A DNA stretch of 64,000 bases from Sinomonas sp. ASV486 (GCF_030908215.1 NZ_JAVFJK010000008.1:160543-224542); one strand, 5' to 3'; positions 10,140 through 18,037 are shown, counted from the stretch's first letter. Made by a program: numbers and translations. The notes: generated by a model from the sequence alone, not told the origin.

Positions 10140-10385
10140 ATGGATCAAGATTCCCAACAGATGCTGTTCGTCGTGATGATTCGGAAACCGGGCGATGACT
10201 TCGCCCCTTTGGATCAAATCCTTCGCGCCAAGGACGTCGAGGAAGGCCGCACGATTGCCGCCGGCCGCGTGAGACGCCATCTGCTCACGCACCCCGACCT
10301 GACCCTCGACGGTGCAGAGCTCCGCGGCGCCACATCGGGCACCGTGTACGCGTCATGGGACCCCAGAGCAGACTCCCCGAGCTAG
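10140..10385 (+). CDS. Small hypothetical protein
   Basis: An 81-residue frame opening [16 protein letters not shown], divergent from the phosphoketolase gene and ending just before the accessory island. Codon third positions are moderately GC-rich but weaker than in neighbouring genes, and no family is recognised. An overlapping minus-strand frame (10011-10292) is less gene-like. A short inverted repeat (GGGAGA at 10397-10402 with TCTCCC at 10414-10419) lies 12 nt downstream and could be its terminator. It may be real, or a remnant disrupted by the island insertion. Confidence 0.35.
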   Translation: MDQDSQQMLFVVMIRKPGDDFAPLDQILRAKDVEEGRTIAAGRVRRHLLTHPDLTLDGAELRGATSGTVYASWDPRADSPS

Positions 10386-10438
10386 CCGGCCCGCAAGGGA
10401 GATCGGCGACCCGTCTCCCAAACCCGCCGCATCACACG

Positions 10439-10466
10439 TTGAAGCGGAACTCCACCGGAATACGTT
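10439..10466 (+). promoter_or_regulatory. Candidate promoter of the serine recombinase
   Basis: TTGAAG (10439-10444) and TACGTT (10461-10466) are separated by 16 bp, and the recombinase ATG follows 19 bp after the second hexamer. The spacing is acceptable, but the match to the sigma-70-like consensus is moderate. Confidence 0.35.
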
Positions 10467-10485
10467 ACCGTGCAACAATTGAACT

Positions 10486-11853
10486 ATGAGCACGAAGAAC
10501 ACCAGGACAGCGGTGTACCTCCGCCAGAGCCTCGACGCAACGGGCGAGGAACTCGCAGTCCAGCGGCAGCGGGAGGACTGCCGTCGCATCGCCGAGGCGC
10601 GCGGCTGGGAGATCGTCCAGGAGTACGTCGACAACTCCATCAGCGCCTCGGACGAGCGCAAGAGGCGCCCCGCCTACAACCGGCTCGTTGAGGACTACGA
10701 GGCCGGGCACTTCGACGCCATCGTCTGCTGGGACCTCGACCGGCTCACCCGGCAGCCGAGGCAGCTGGAGGACTGGATCGACGCCGCCGAGAAGCGCGGG
10801 CTCCTGCTCGTGACGGCCAACGGCGAGGCGGACCTCCAGACGGACAACGGCCAGACCTTCGCGCGGATCAAGCTCGCCGTCGCCAAGGGCGAGGTCAAGC
10901 GCAAGAGCGTCCGGCAGAGGCGCGCGAACCTCCAGCGCTCAGAGATGGGCCGCCCCCCGCTCGGGGTGCGCCTGACCGGCTACACCGTCAAGGGCGACAT
11001 CGTGCCCGCCGAGGCGGAGTTCGTGCGGGCGGCCTTCGAGCGCTTCGCCGCCGGTGACTCGCTGCGGTCCATCACGGCGTGGGCGAACGAGCAGGGCGTC
11101 CCCACCCGGCACGGCAGGCCGTGGAACCCCTCGAGCATCAGGACGCTGCTGACCAACCCGAGGTTCGCCGGGCGTGCGGTCTACCAGGGCAGCGAGACGG
11201 GCAGGCTGGGCGGCTGGGAGCCGGTGGTGGAAGATGACCTGTTCGCCATCGTGCAGGTCAAGCTCTCCGACCCGGGCCGCAAGACCCAGCACGGCACCGA
11301 CCGCAGGCACCTCGGCTCCGGGCTCTACGTGTGCGGCGTGTGCGGGCGGGCCCTCGTCTCGTGGACCGGCAACAGGTACCGGTGCCAGGACGGGCACCTG
11401 ACGAGGGCGATGGCGGGAATCGACGACTACGTTTCCAAGGTAGTGCGGATGATCCTTGCCCGCCCGGACCTCGCGGACCTCGTCCCCGTCCCGTCCGCCG
11501 CCGACCGGGAGGCCGGGGGCAGGGTCCGCGAACTGCGCCAGCGGATCGCACGGGTCGCCGCAGATTACGACGCGGACCTCATCGACGGCCACCGATTCAA
11601 GGTCGCCACGGAGCGCGCGAAGGACGAGCTACGGGCCGCCGAGGCGGCGATGCAGCGGGCCGCGAATCCGACGGCGTCCGTGCTGCTCGCCCATGACCCG
11701 GTCGCGGTGTTCGACGCATCCCCGCTCATGGTCCGCCGCGCCATCATCGGCGCCCTATGCACGGTGCACGTGCACCCGGCGCCGAGGGGCAGGCGGGCGT
11801 TCGACCCGGACAGCGTGCAGGTCGAGCCGGTGCGCGGCCACGCCGCGCCGTAA
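10486..11853 (+). CDS. Large serine recombinase (integrase)
   Basis: Site-specific recombinase of the resolvase/invertase superfamily, 455 residues, the size class of phage serine integrases. The N-terminal catalytic domain has the nucleophile in YLRQS (Ser15) and the conserved DRLTR motif (about 85-89). A recombinase domain follows (RPPLGVRLTGYTVKGD onward, then the DNA-contact region GVPTRHGRPWNPSSIRTLL). A zinc ribbon comes next, with the CxxC pair in VCGVCGRAL and a further Cys in RYRCQDG, and then a coiled-coil-like Arg/Ala-rich segment. It is the leftmost gene of the island and presumably catalyses its integration. Excision would need a directionality factor; the HTH protein next door is a candidate. 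Confidence 0.93.
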   Translation: MSTKNTRTAVYLRQSLDATGEELAVQRQREDCRRIAEARGWEIVQEYVDNSISASDERKRRPAYNRLVEDYEAGHFDAIVCWDLDRLTRQPRQLEDWIDAAEKRGLLLVTANGEADLQTDNGQTFARIKLAVAKGEVKRKSVRQRRANLQRSEMGRPPLGVRLTGYTVKGDIVPAEAEFVRAAFERFAAGDSLRSITAWANEQGVPTRHGRPWNPSSIRTLLTNPRFAGRAVYQGSETGRLGGWEPVVEDDLFAIVQVKLSDPGRKTQHGTDRRHLGSGLYVCGVCGRALVSWTGNRYRCQDGHLTRAMAGIDDYVSKVVRMILARPDLADLVPVPSAADREAGGRVRELRQRIARVAADYDADLIDGHRFKVATERAKDELRAAEAAMQRAANPTASVLLAHDPVAVFDASPLMVRRAIIGALCTVHVHPAPRGRRAFDPDSVQVEPVRGHAAP

Positions 11854-12077
11854 ACACGACACGCCGTACGAGTGATTTGGTCCGTAAAGATTCCGTAAAG
11901 ACGCGCTTTAGCTCTGATTCGGACACTTTGGGTTCCTTTATGGCCTGTTGGATTCAACGCACTCCCGAGTGATTTCGGCCTGCCCGCGACGCCGTAGTGC
12001 CCCCTTTTCAGGCACGTTCCCGGGCGGAAACTTGGATTGTTATCAGCAATTCATTTCCTTTAGGGAGGGCAGCAGGG

Positions 12078-12353
12078 TTGGCCGAACAACTCCTCTCCAT
12101 CGCCCAGGTCGCCGCAGTGGCCGGGTGCAGCCTCTCGACCGTGTGGCGGAAGGTCAAGCGGGGCGAGCTGCACCCCATCGCCGTCCGGCCCCGGTGCACC
12201 CGGTACGACCCAGCAGAGGTCGCCAAGGCCTTCCCCGGGGCCACCATCGAGGCCCACGCAGCTGCCATCGCCGCCGCTTGGCCGCCCCTGACCGACGACC
12301 AGCGCCGGATGATCAGCGCGCTCCTGAGCGCCGTCGCGGAGGGGTCGAAGTGA
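12078..12353 (+). CDS. AlpA/excisionase-like helix-turn-helix protein
   Basis: A 91-residue protein read from TTG at 12078, which has GGGAGGG about 8 nt upstream; reading from 11997 adds an implausible leader. The N-terminal half, AEQLLSIAQVAAVAGCSLSTVWRKVKRGELHPIAVRP, is a MerR/AlpA-type winged HTH as found in phage excisionases and satellite regulators. Its position between the integrase and replication genes fits a recombination directionality factor or early regulator. Its stop overlaps the next start (GTGA). Upstream, 11854-12077 is non-coding and carries a direct repeat of TCCGTAAAGA, possibly regulatory. Confidence 0.7.
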   Translation: MAEQLLSIAQVAAVAGCSLSTVWRKVKRGELHPIAVRPRCTRYDPAEVAKAFPGATIEAHAAAIAAAWPPLTDDQRRMISALLSAVAEGSK

Positions 12354-12529
12354 GCACCTTCTACGACGACGACAATGACCTCTTCTACGACGATGACGAA
12401 GAGGGCGAGCCGATTCCGCCGCTGACGAGAGAGAAGATCGAGCGCGTCGCGGCCATCGTGAGCCGATACGGCACCCTCGGCGCAGCCATCGCCGCCGGAG
12501 CGTTCGCTCCGCCGCCTTCTGAGGAGTAA
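12350..12529 (+). CDS. Small acidic protein of the satellite
   Basis: 59 residues starting at GTG 12350, with GGAGGGG just upstream and a 4-bp overlap with the preceding gene. The N-terminus is strikingly acidic and aromatic (STFYDDDNDLFYDDDEEGE), followed by a short helical stretch REKIERVAAIVSRYG. No family is recognised. Charge-mimicking small proteins in phage elements often bind host or helper proteins, but that is speculation here. Confidence 0.6.
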   Translation: MSTFYDDDNDLFYDDDEEGEPIPPLTREKIERVAAIVSRYGTLGAAIAAGAFAPPPSEE

Positions 12530-12792
12530 TGGCGATGAGTGACTACTCCTACGGCCCTATCGCCCACGCGTACCGGCGCGGAGAGTGCCCCCTCTGCTCC
12601 AAGCCGAGGCGGGTGACGAAGACGTTCAGGCCCAGCCGCCCGGGCATGGGCTACACCGAGGCCCTGCTCGACGCGCAGGCGCAGGCGGACCGCTGGGAGC
12701 CCGACTTCAGGCACCGGGCATGCCTGGACCGCCAGCCGCTGGAGGGCCAGACGACGATCTTCGACCTCCTCGACCGGGATGCCGAGCCGTGA
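12529..12792 (+). CDS. Small hypothetical protein with a Cys pair
   Basis: 87 residues coupled by a TAATG overlap to the gene before it; an alternative ATG lies two codons later. It contains GECPLCSKPRRV near residue 19, a CxxC knuckle, and further Cys/His residues (FRHRACLDRQ), so a small zinc-binding fold is possible. The C-terminus TIFDLLDRDAEP resembles a short linear interaction motif. The next gene starts inside its stop codon. Confidence 0.6.
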   Translation: MAMSDYSYGPIAHAYRRGECPLCSKPRRVTKTFRPSRPGMGYTEALLDAQAQADRWEPDFRHRACLDRQPLEGQTTIFDLLDRDAEP

Positions 12793-14276
12793 GCGCTGGG
12801 GACATCACCGAGCGGTCGCTGCTTGGCGCGGTGATGCTCGACAGCAGCGTGCTCGACCGGATCCGGCTCGACCCCCGAGACTTCCACGACCCCGGGCACG
12901 AAGCCCTCTACAGCCTCGTCATCGCGATGCGCGCGCGCGGCGAGGCGGTGGACGTGGTTACCGTCGCCGACGCGCTGCGCAGGTCCCAGGACCCCGTGGT
13001 TCGGCGGATCGCCGCCGCCGACCTCCACGCCATGGTGCAGGCAACCCCTTCCGCCGAGGCCGCCGACCTGTATGCGGACATGGTCGCGCACGATGCGGCC
13101 TTGCGCAGGTTCAGGGCCGCCGGGCTGGAGATCGTGCAGGGCGCCGACTCGGGGATCCACCCGGCCATCCTCGCGGAGCGCGCCGCCGACGCGATCCGGG
13201 ACGCCGCCGGGCCCGGTCGGCTCGGGACGCGGGCTAGGTACGGCGACGTGGCGGCGCTCCTCGACGGGGGCCTCCCGGCGCCGCCGGAGCCGGAGGTCCT
13301 GACCCGCACCGACGGCGCGGCGATCTTCTACACGGGGAAGGTCAACTACCTGTACGGGGACCCGGAGACGGGCAAGACGTTCGTCGCCCTCGCCGCCGCC
13401 GTCGATGTGCTCGGCAGGGGCGGTAGCGCCGCGTTCCTCGACCTCGACCACAACACGATGCAGGCCGTCGTCGCCCGGCTGGTCCACCTCGGCGCCGACC
13501 CCGGCGCGCTGGCGGACCCCGGCCGGTTCCGCTACGCCGAACCCGAGGACGCCGAGGGCCTCCTCCTGTACGTCGCCGACCTGCGGGCATGGCGCCCGGG
13601 AATCGTCGTCCTCGACAGCGTCGGGGAGATGCTCCCGATGCTCGGGCTCAGCTCCAACAGCCCGGACGACTTCACCAGGGGCTGCGCCGACGTGCTCGGG
13701 CCGCTGGCGAAGGCGGGGGCCTGCGTGGTCGGCATCGACCACCTCGCCCAGAGCGCCGAGTCCCGGGCCATGGGCCCCACCGGCACCAAGGCCAAGAAGC
13801 GCGCCCTCGACGGGTCCATGCTGCGGGTCACGCAGAAGCGGCAGTTCGTCCCCGGCAGCGGCGGCTCCTGCTCGCTGGCCCTGACCAAGGACCGCCACGG
13901 CGGCCTGCGCGAGCAGTGCCCGCCCGCAAGCCGGGGCAGGGAGCAGTTCGTCGGCACGTTCGAGATGGGCGCCGAGCAGGGCTTCAGCGTCCACGCGCCG
14001 GAGCCCGCCGGGGCGGGCACGGACGCGAGCGCCGCACCCTTCCGGCCGACGTGGTACATGGAGCGGGTGAGCCTCGTGCTGGAGGGCGGAACCACGTCGA
14101 AGCGCGGCATCCGCGACGGCGTCAGCGGCAACCACGGCAGGACGGACGACGCTCTGCGGGCCCTGCTCTCCGAGGGGTACGCCCGCAGCGACGGCGCCGG
14201 GTACGCCTCCACCAAGCCCTACCGGCAGTCCGAGGACCCCCTCTCGGACAAGTACGAGGGCCCGGGCACCCGATGA
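12789..14276 (+). CDS. Replication protein: DnaB N-terminal domain fused to a RecA-like ATPase
   Basis: 495 residues from GTG 12789 (4-bp overlap upstream). Residues about 4-105 match the N-terminal domain of replicative DNA helicases (ERSLLGAVMLDSSVLDRIRL...HEALYSLVIAMRARGEAVDVVTV), which contacts primase. About 175-400 is a RepA/AAA_25-type ATPase with Walker A YGDPETGKT (189-197) and Walker B GIVVLDSVGE (271-280), plus VVGIDHLAQ. A C-terminal winged-helix-like tail follows. The combination is typical of phage and satellite replication initiator/helicase proteins. The iteron field directly downstream is its likely target or origin. Confidence 0.82.
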   Translation: MSAGDITERSLLGAVMLDSSVLDRIRLDPRDFHDPGHEALYSLVIAMRARGEAVDVVTVADALRRSQDPVVRRIAAADLHAMVQATPSAEAADLYADMVAHDAALRRFRAAGLEIVQGADSGIHPAILAERAADAIRDAAGPGRLGTRARYGDVAALLDGGLPAPPEPEVLTRTDGAAIFYTGKVNYLYGDPETGKTFVALAAAVDVLGRGGSAAFLDLDHNTMQAVVARLVHLGADPGALADPGRFRYAEPEDAEGLLLYVADLRAWRPGIVVLDSVGEMLPMLGLSSNSPDDFTRGCADVLGPLAKAGACVVGIDHLAQSAESRAMGPTGTKAKKRALDGSMLRVTQKRQFVPGSGGSCSLALTKDRHGGLREQCPPASRGREQFVGTFEMGAEQGFSVHAPEPAGAGTDASAAPFRPTWYMERVSLVLEGGTTSKRGIRDGVSGNHGRTDDALRALLSEGYARSDGAGYASTKPYRQSEDPLSDKYEGPGTR

Positions 14277-14296
14277 GCGGGGGCCAGCCGCACCGC

Positions 14297-14451
14297 GTGC
14301 CCGTACCGTGCCCAAGGGTTCTCCGAACCCTTTGGGCACGTGGGCACGCTGCGTGCCCCTGCACGGTTGGGCACACCCGGGGCACGCCAAGGGGCACGGT
14401 GGGGCACGGTGGGCGCGCTCCCGCCATATGACGTGCCCCGTAAAAGGGCAC
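14297..14451 (+). repeat. GGGCAC iteron field, candidate replication origin of the satellite
   Basis: Eleven copies of GGGCAC or its complement GTGCCC fall within 155 bp, starting at 14297, 14308, 14334, 14342, 14353, 14369, 14380, 14392, 14402, 14433 and 14446. Many are spaced 10-13 bp, about one helical turn. Two pairs form hairpins: GTGCCCAAGGGTTC at 14308-14321 with its near-complement at 14325-14339 (3-nt loop), and 14433-14438 with 14446-14451. The field lies in the non-coding gap straight after the replication ATPase gene, followed by a less GC-rich stretch (14441-14515) that could be the unwinding region. This matches the architecture of iteron origins; it could also be a repressor-binding array. 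Confidence 0.65.
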
Positions 14452-14529
14452 ATAGTCGACTCTCACTTATCGTCTGGGATGCCCGGAGCAGGGAAAATGA
14501 TAGTGAACTTTCGATTAGGAGGAACCCCG

Positions 14530-14808
14530 ATGGACAGCAGGGAGTTCGTGGTCGCGGCCTACCGGGATGCCCTCGCGCTCCTCACCGCCGCGATCACCGG
14601 CGTCCCCATCGATGACAGGCTGGCGATGTTCAGGGAGATGACCGCCGAGACCGGCGACCCCCACGAGGCCGCCCTGTTCATCGCCGACGCCCTCGCCTGC
14701 TGCTACCGCGACGCGCTCGGGTCCGGCGCATTGGAGCGCGTGCAGGCCCGCGCCGAGGTGCTGGAGCGCGACGTGGCCCCGGCCATGCTGTCGAGGCGAC
14801 GGAGGTGA
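14530..14808 (+). CDS. Small hypothetical helical protein of the satellite
   Basis: 92 residues with an excellent Shine-Dalgarno AGGAGGAA (14517-14524) 5 nt before the ATG. The sequence is acidic and mostly helical (VAAYRDALALLTAAITGVPIDDRLAMFREM), and Cys-Cys occurs in DALACCYRDAL. No family is recognised. It is the first gene of a coupled trio (overlaps of 4 bp) downstream of the putative origin. Confidence 0.6.
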   Translation: MDSREFVVAAYRDALALLTAAITGVPIDDRLAMFREMTAETGDPHEAALFIADALACCYRDALGSGALERVQARAEVLERDVAPAMLSRRRR

Positions 14809-15044
14809 CTGCCGTCCGGTACGACGCCGCCTACTCGTTCGGCCTGCCCGACGACCCGTGCCGTGGCGAACCCTACGTGACCCCGGCAGTCCTCCAGTCC
14901 CCGGGGTCACCCGACCTGCCCGGCGTCGCCGTCTTCACCGAAGGGTTCGGCGGGCTCCGGCTCGTCCTCACCCCGTCACAGGCGGTCCGGCTGGCGGACG
15001 ACCTCGTCGACCTCATCGAAAGCACAGAAGGAGAAGCATCATGA
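14805..15044 (+). CDS. Small hypothetical protein of the satellite
   Basis: 79 residues starting at GTG 14805 inside the stop of the preceding gene. The C-terminal part (LRLVLTPSQAVRLADDLVDLIES) has the look of a short actinobacterial protein in which a beta strand leads into a helix. No function assigned. It overlaps the following gene by ATGA. Confidence 0.55.
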   Translation: MTAVRYDAAYSFGLPDDPCRGEPYVTPAVLQSPGSPDLPGVAVFTEGFGGLRLVLTPSQAVRLADDLVDLIESTEGEAS

Positions 15045-15343
15045 ACGAGCACCCCAGCGGCGGAGGCATCGTCCTCGACGTGGCCCGGAACGCGTTCGCC
15101 ATCGTCACCGCCAAACTCACCCGTGCCGAGGCGGGCGAGTACTTCCGCGTTCTGGCGGAGATGGTCGACGACACGGCCCGCGCCCACGGGATCCCGCCCG
15201 AGCGGTCCGCGCTCATGCACCTCGACGCGCTCGCCGAGATCGCGTGCGGGGTGATGGAGGGCCGCGCGGGGCTGGACAACGCCGAGGCCCAGCGCATCTG
15301 GCGCGCCTTCCTCGCGCACTTCGAGGAGGGCCACCAGCCGTGA
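15041..15343 (+). CDS. Small hypothetical protein of the satellite
   Basis: 100 residues, last of the coupled trio. It is rich in Ala/Glu helices (VLDVARNAFAIVTAKLTRAEAGEYFRVLAEMVDD). No family is recognised. It ends two bases before the convergent zinc-ribbon gene. Confidence 0.55.
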   Translation: MNEHPSGGGIVLDVARNAFAIVTAKLTRAEAGEYFRVLAEMVDDTARAHGIPPERSALMHLDALAEIACGVMEGRAGLDNAEAQRIWRAFLAHFEEGHQP

Positions 15344-15344
15344 A

Positions 15345-15668
15345 CTAGAGCGCTCCGCTGCGCTCCTGCTCGGCCTCTTCTTCTTCAGTCAAGCCATTGA
15401 TGAAGATCTTCTCGCTCGACTTCACGAAGCGCTCAGCGTTGAAGAGCAGTGAGTACCCGCAGTCTGGGCACTCTATGCGGACCATGAAGATGACGTTCTC
15501 ATCTGGGTCCTTCGGCTGATTGGAGTCATGCCTCATTCCGCCCGTGTGCAGAAGCACCGGATGCCTGGCGACTTGAAGCTCGTTCGACTTGCAGATCGGG
15601 CATGTGCTCAAACCGAGTTCGTGAACGCGGAGCACCATCGTTTGCAGTGCAGTTTTGCGGAATCTCAT
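15345..15668 (-). CDS. Zinc-ribbon protein, lower GC, opposite strand
   Basis: 107 residues from ATG 15668. Two CxxC knuckles, CPICKSN and CPDCGYSLLFNAERF, some 46 residues apart, predict one zinc ribbon split by an insert. The tail is acidic (TEEEEAEQERS). Base composition is visibly lower in GC than the flanking genes, and it faces the opposite way, like a moron gene in a prophage. Function unknown. Confidence 0.6.
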   Translation of the reverse strand: MRFRKTALQTMVLRVHELGLSTCPICKSNELQVARHPVLLHTGGMRHDSNQPKDPDENVIFMVRIECPDCGYSLLFNAERFVKSSEKIFINGLTEEEEAEQERSGAL

Positions 15669-16181
15669 GGCCCACACGCTACCCACTGTGGCGGCAGAAG
15701 CGGAGGGGGCCGGGGGCAGTTTTTTTGGGGTCAGGCTTCCCAAAGACCTCTTCGGTAGACCGGATTTTCTCTCCCCGGGCGAAAAATGGATCCGCCCCGG
15801 TCGACCGTTGGGGGGTCGGTTGGCCGGGGCGGACGGTCAAGCGTACCAGTTCCGTGCTCGGCGACGACGGCGGGCGCCAAGGTGACGTTAGAGGGCGGTC
15901 GGTTGTAGCCTGGGAGAACAACATCTTCGGCAGCCGCCGAGGGGGCCGTGAGGGCAGCGCGCAACGCACCCGATGGCATCCCTTCCCGGCTGAGCGGAGC
16001 GGGAGAACCGCCGATGGTCCGGCAGCGCGTGACGCACCGGGCCGCAGCGCCACCGATGGCCTCGCGAGCCGTCGGGGAGGGCGCCAAGGCACGGCCCGCA
16101 GGCCCGCAGCCAACCCATCCATCCATGGGGGCTCGCGCCTTGTCGGACCGCCCGCTCCCCCCCCCCAGGAGATCTGCCACC
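15669..16181. other. 513-bp non-coding leader upstream of the capsid gene
   Basis: No convincing gene is seen. Visible structure includes a T7 tract near 15720 and an inverted repeat TCCGCCCCGG (15791-15800) with its complement at 15824-15833. CCGATGG occurs three times at 15970, 16011 and 16053 (41 and 42 bp apart), and a run of ten Cs sits just before the AGGAG of the capsid gene. One frame is open from 15948 into the capsid gene, but its translation is low-complexity. The stretch may hold the late promoter, a packaging signal or a structured RNA leader. Confidence 0.4.
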
Positions 16182-17405
16182 ATGTCCGCACTCATCGAAG
16201 AATTCGTTCAGAAGCGGGAGGCCTGCATCGCGGACGCCCGCGCCATCGTTGACGCCGCCGAGCGGGAGCACCGCAGCCTCACGACCTCGGAGGACGAGAG
16301 GTTCGCGCAGCTGCTCGCCGACGCCGACACCTACAGGAGCCAGGCCGAGAAGTTCGCCGGGTTCAACCGGCAGGCCGACGCCGCCGGGGACTTCTACAGG
16401 CAGCTCGGGCACCGTTCCGGGCCCGGGAACGACGAGATCAGCGACAAGTTCCGCGAGGTCATCCGCACCAACAGCCGCGAGCCGGTCGACGTGTTCGACA
16501 CGTCCCGGCGGGCGATGTCCCAGCCGGGACTTGAGCTGCGCGCCCTGTCGACGTCCACGGCCACCCTCCGGCCCACGAACATGTACGCGAGCATCGTCGA
16601 GTGCCTGACCGAGTCCAGCGCGGTCCTGAAGGCCGGGGCGACCCTCCTCACGACCGACGACGGCGGGCCCCTCGTGGTGCCGCGCTCGACCGGGTTCTCC
16701 ACCGCCGCAATCGTCACCGAGGGCTCGGCCATCGGGCTCTCGGACCCGGCGCTCGGATCCGTCACCCTCGGCAGCTACAAGTACGGCGTCCTCGTGAAGG
16801 TCAGCCGCGAGCTGGTCGACGACACCACCGTGGACCTCGCCGGGTACCTCGGCCGCGAGACCGGCACCGCGCTCGGGATCGCCCTCGGCGCGCACCTGAT
16901 CAACGGCACCGGCACGGGCCAGCCCAGGGGAGTCCTCGCCGACGCCACGCTCGCCGTCACGGGCCCCACTGGCACCGCCACTACCCTCGGAGCGCAGGGC
17001 ACCGCCGGGCAGGGCACCGACCTGCTGAACTCGCTCATGGGGTCGGTCCTGGAGCCGTACGCGACCTCGCGGGCCTCGGCGTTCCTGCTCCGCAACGCGT
17101 CCCTGACGATTGTCCGGAACCTGAAGACGACGGCGGGGGACCTCGTCGGCCCGCAGTACGTCGCCACGTCCCCGAGCCCGTTCTACGTTGACCCGAATGT
17201 CCCGGCGTTTGCCGCGAACGCCAAGTCGGTCCTCTACGGCGACTGGTCCCGGTATTTCGTCCGGTTCCAGAACGGGATCCGGTTCGAGCGCTCAGACGAC
17301 TTCGCGTTCGACACGGACCAGGTCACGTTCCGGGCGCTGCTCCGCGCGGACGGCGGCCTGATCGACTTGTCGGCGATCAAGTTCTTCCAGAACTCCGCAA
17401 CGTAG
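16182..17405 (+). CDS. Phage major capsid protein, HK97 type
   Basis: 407 residues from ATG 16182 with AGGAG 10 nt upstream. The N-terminal 70 residues are a charged helical delta/scaffold-like segment (EEFVQKREACIADARAIVDAAEREHRSL). The rest follows the HK97 major-capsid pattern: GGPLVVPRSTGFSTAAIVTEG, the SYKYGVLVKVSRELVDD strand, GTGTGQPRGVL and a C-terminal FRALLRADGGLIDLSAI. In ordinary prophages this gene sits between protease and head-tail genes; here none are present, so assembly and packaging would depend on a helper phage. A strong terminator follows. Confidence 0.9.
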   Translation: MSALIEEFVQKREACIADARAIVDAAEREHRSLTTSEDERFAQLLADADTYRSQAEKFAGFNRQADAAGDFYRQLGHRSGPGNDEISDKFREVIRTNSREPVDVFDTSRRAMSQPGLELRALSTSTATLRPTNMYASIVECLTESSAVLKAGATLLTTDDGGPLVVPRSTGFSTAAIVTEGSAIGLSDPALGSVTLGSYKYGVLVKVSRELVDDTTVDLAGYLGRETGTALGIALGAHLINGTGTGQPRGVLADATLAVTGPTGTATTLGAQGTAGQGTDLLNSLMGSVLEPYATSRASAFLLRNASLTIVRNLKTTAGDLVGPQYVATSPSPFYVDPNVPAFAANAKSVLYGDWSRYFVRFQNGIRFERSDDFAFDTDQVTFRALLRADGGLIDLSAIKFFQNSAT

Positions 17406-17543
17406 GCCAAAGCGTGCGGCGTCAACGTCACCCGTCCAGCCTTCCTCTTTCTCGTTGAATTCCTTGGGCCGGGCTCGGGATCGATGACGGGCGAGGTGAG
17501 GCTCTTCCTCCGACCCTGTGACCCCGCCAGCGCCGCACAGTGA

Positions 17544-17573
17544 GGGCCCCCGGAGCCGCAGCTCCGGGGGCCC
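17544..17573 (+). terminator. Strong GC hairpin after the capsid gene
   Basis: A perfect 13-bp stem (GGGCCCCCGGAGC, loop CGCA) lies 138 nt after the capsid stop and 35 nt beyond the end of the convergent SecB-like gene, so it may serve both directions. The T-run is weak (CTGTAAC). The 138 nt before it show no gene. Confidence 0.65.
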
Positions 17574-17608
17574 CTGTAACCCCGCGCAGGGAGTGTGACT
17601 TCGCCTCC

Positions 17609-18037
17609 CTAGGCGGCCTGGATTGGTTCTACTTCACTGATGGGCGCGGACAAGGGAATGGGGAGTCTAGGCAGGCCGAGACGCTGTGCGTGTTCGAGGA
17701 GCGGAGAACGAAGGTAAGGCCAGGCGGCAGCGACAAGTTGACCTATCACGTCGGGATCGTCTGCAACTACGACCCCGTCCGCTGGCTTCACGAGGGCGGT
17801 TACCGATCCTGTGTAAAGGAGCGTGCCCTCGGCGTCTTCGTCAAGGCTCTCGTCCCTCCGGCCGTAAACCACGACATCGACCTCGATCATGGCGACGTTT
17901 TCCGCGGCGTCAACGCCCACTTCCGACTGAAGTTCAAGACGGATTTGCCGCGGCTTCCAACCGTGTTTGAGGCTTCCGTCTAATCCCCATACCTGGACGT
18001 CCTCGATATGGTCTAGACCGAACGAGGAATCAGACAT
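17609..18037 (-). CDS. SecB-like chaperone of a toxin-antitoxin-chaperone module
   Basis: 142 residues from ATG 18037, overlapping the antitoxin stop by 8 nt. The C-terminal part AAAWPYLRSPLLEHAQRLGL followed by PRLPIPL matches the SecB signature (FPYAR..I..L..R.GFP.L.L.P), and the middle is a run of beta strands (VAMIEVDVVVYGRRD, GTLLYTGSVTALV) as in SecB. Actinobacteria lack a general secretory SecB, but some carry SecB-like proteins in TAC cassettes, where the chaperone stabilises the antitoxin (M. tuberculosis Rv1957). The order toxin-antitoxin-SecB is the same here. Assignment rests on motif and context; a different small beta-rich protein remains possible. Confidence 0.68.
   Translation of the reverse strand: MSDSSFGLDHIEDVQVWGLDGSLKHGWKPRQIRLELQSEVGVDAAENVAMIEVDVVVYGRRDESLDEDAEGTLLYTGSVTALVKPADGVVVADDPDVIGQLVAAAWPYLRSPLLEHAQRLGLPRLPIPLSAPISEVEPIQAA

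Noticed and set aside
10011..10292. Minus-strand 93-residue frame upstream of xfp
   Set aside because: It overlaps the better plus-strand candidate, has no ribosome site and shows no family features.
15948..17405. Longer capsid protein starting at GTG 15948
   Set aside because: The added 78 residues are low-complexity Arg/Pro/Ala sequence, while ATG 16182 has a good AGGAG and begins the usual capsid N-terminal helix.
17540..17983. Plus-strand 147-residue frame opposite the SecB-like gene
   Set aside because: The minus-strand frame is coupled to the antitoxin gene and carries the SecB motif; the plus frame overlaps the terminator hairpin and has no motif.
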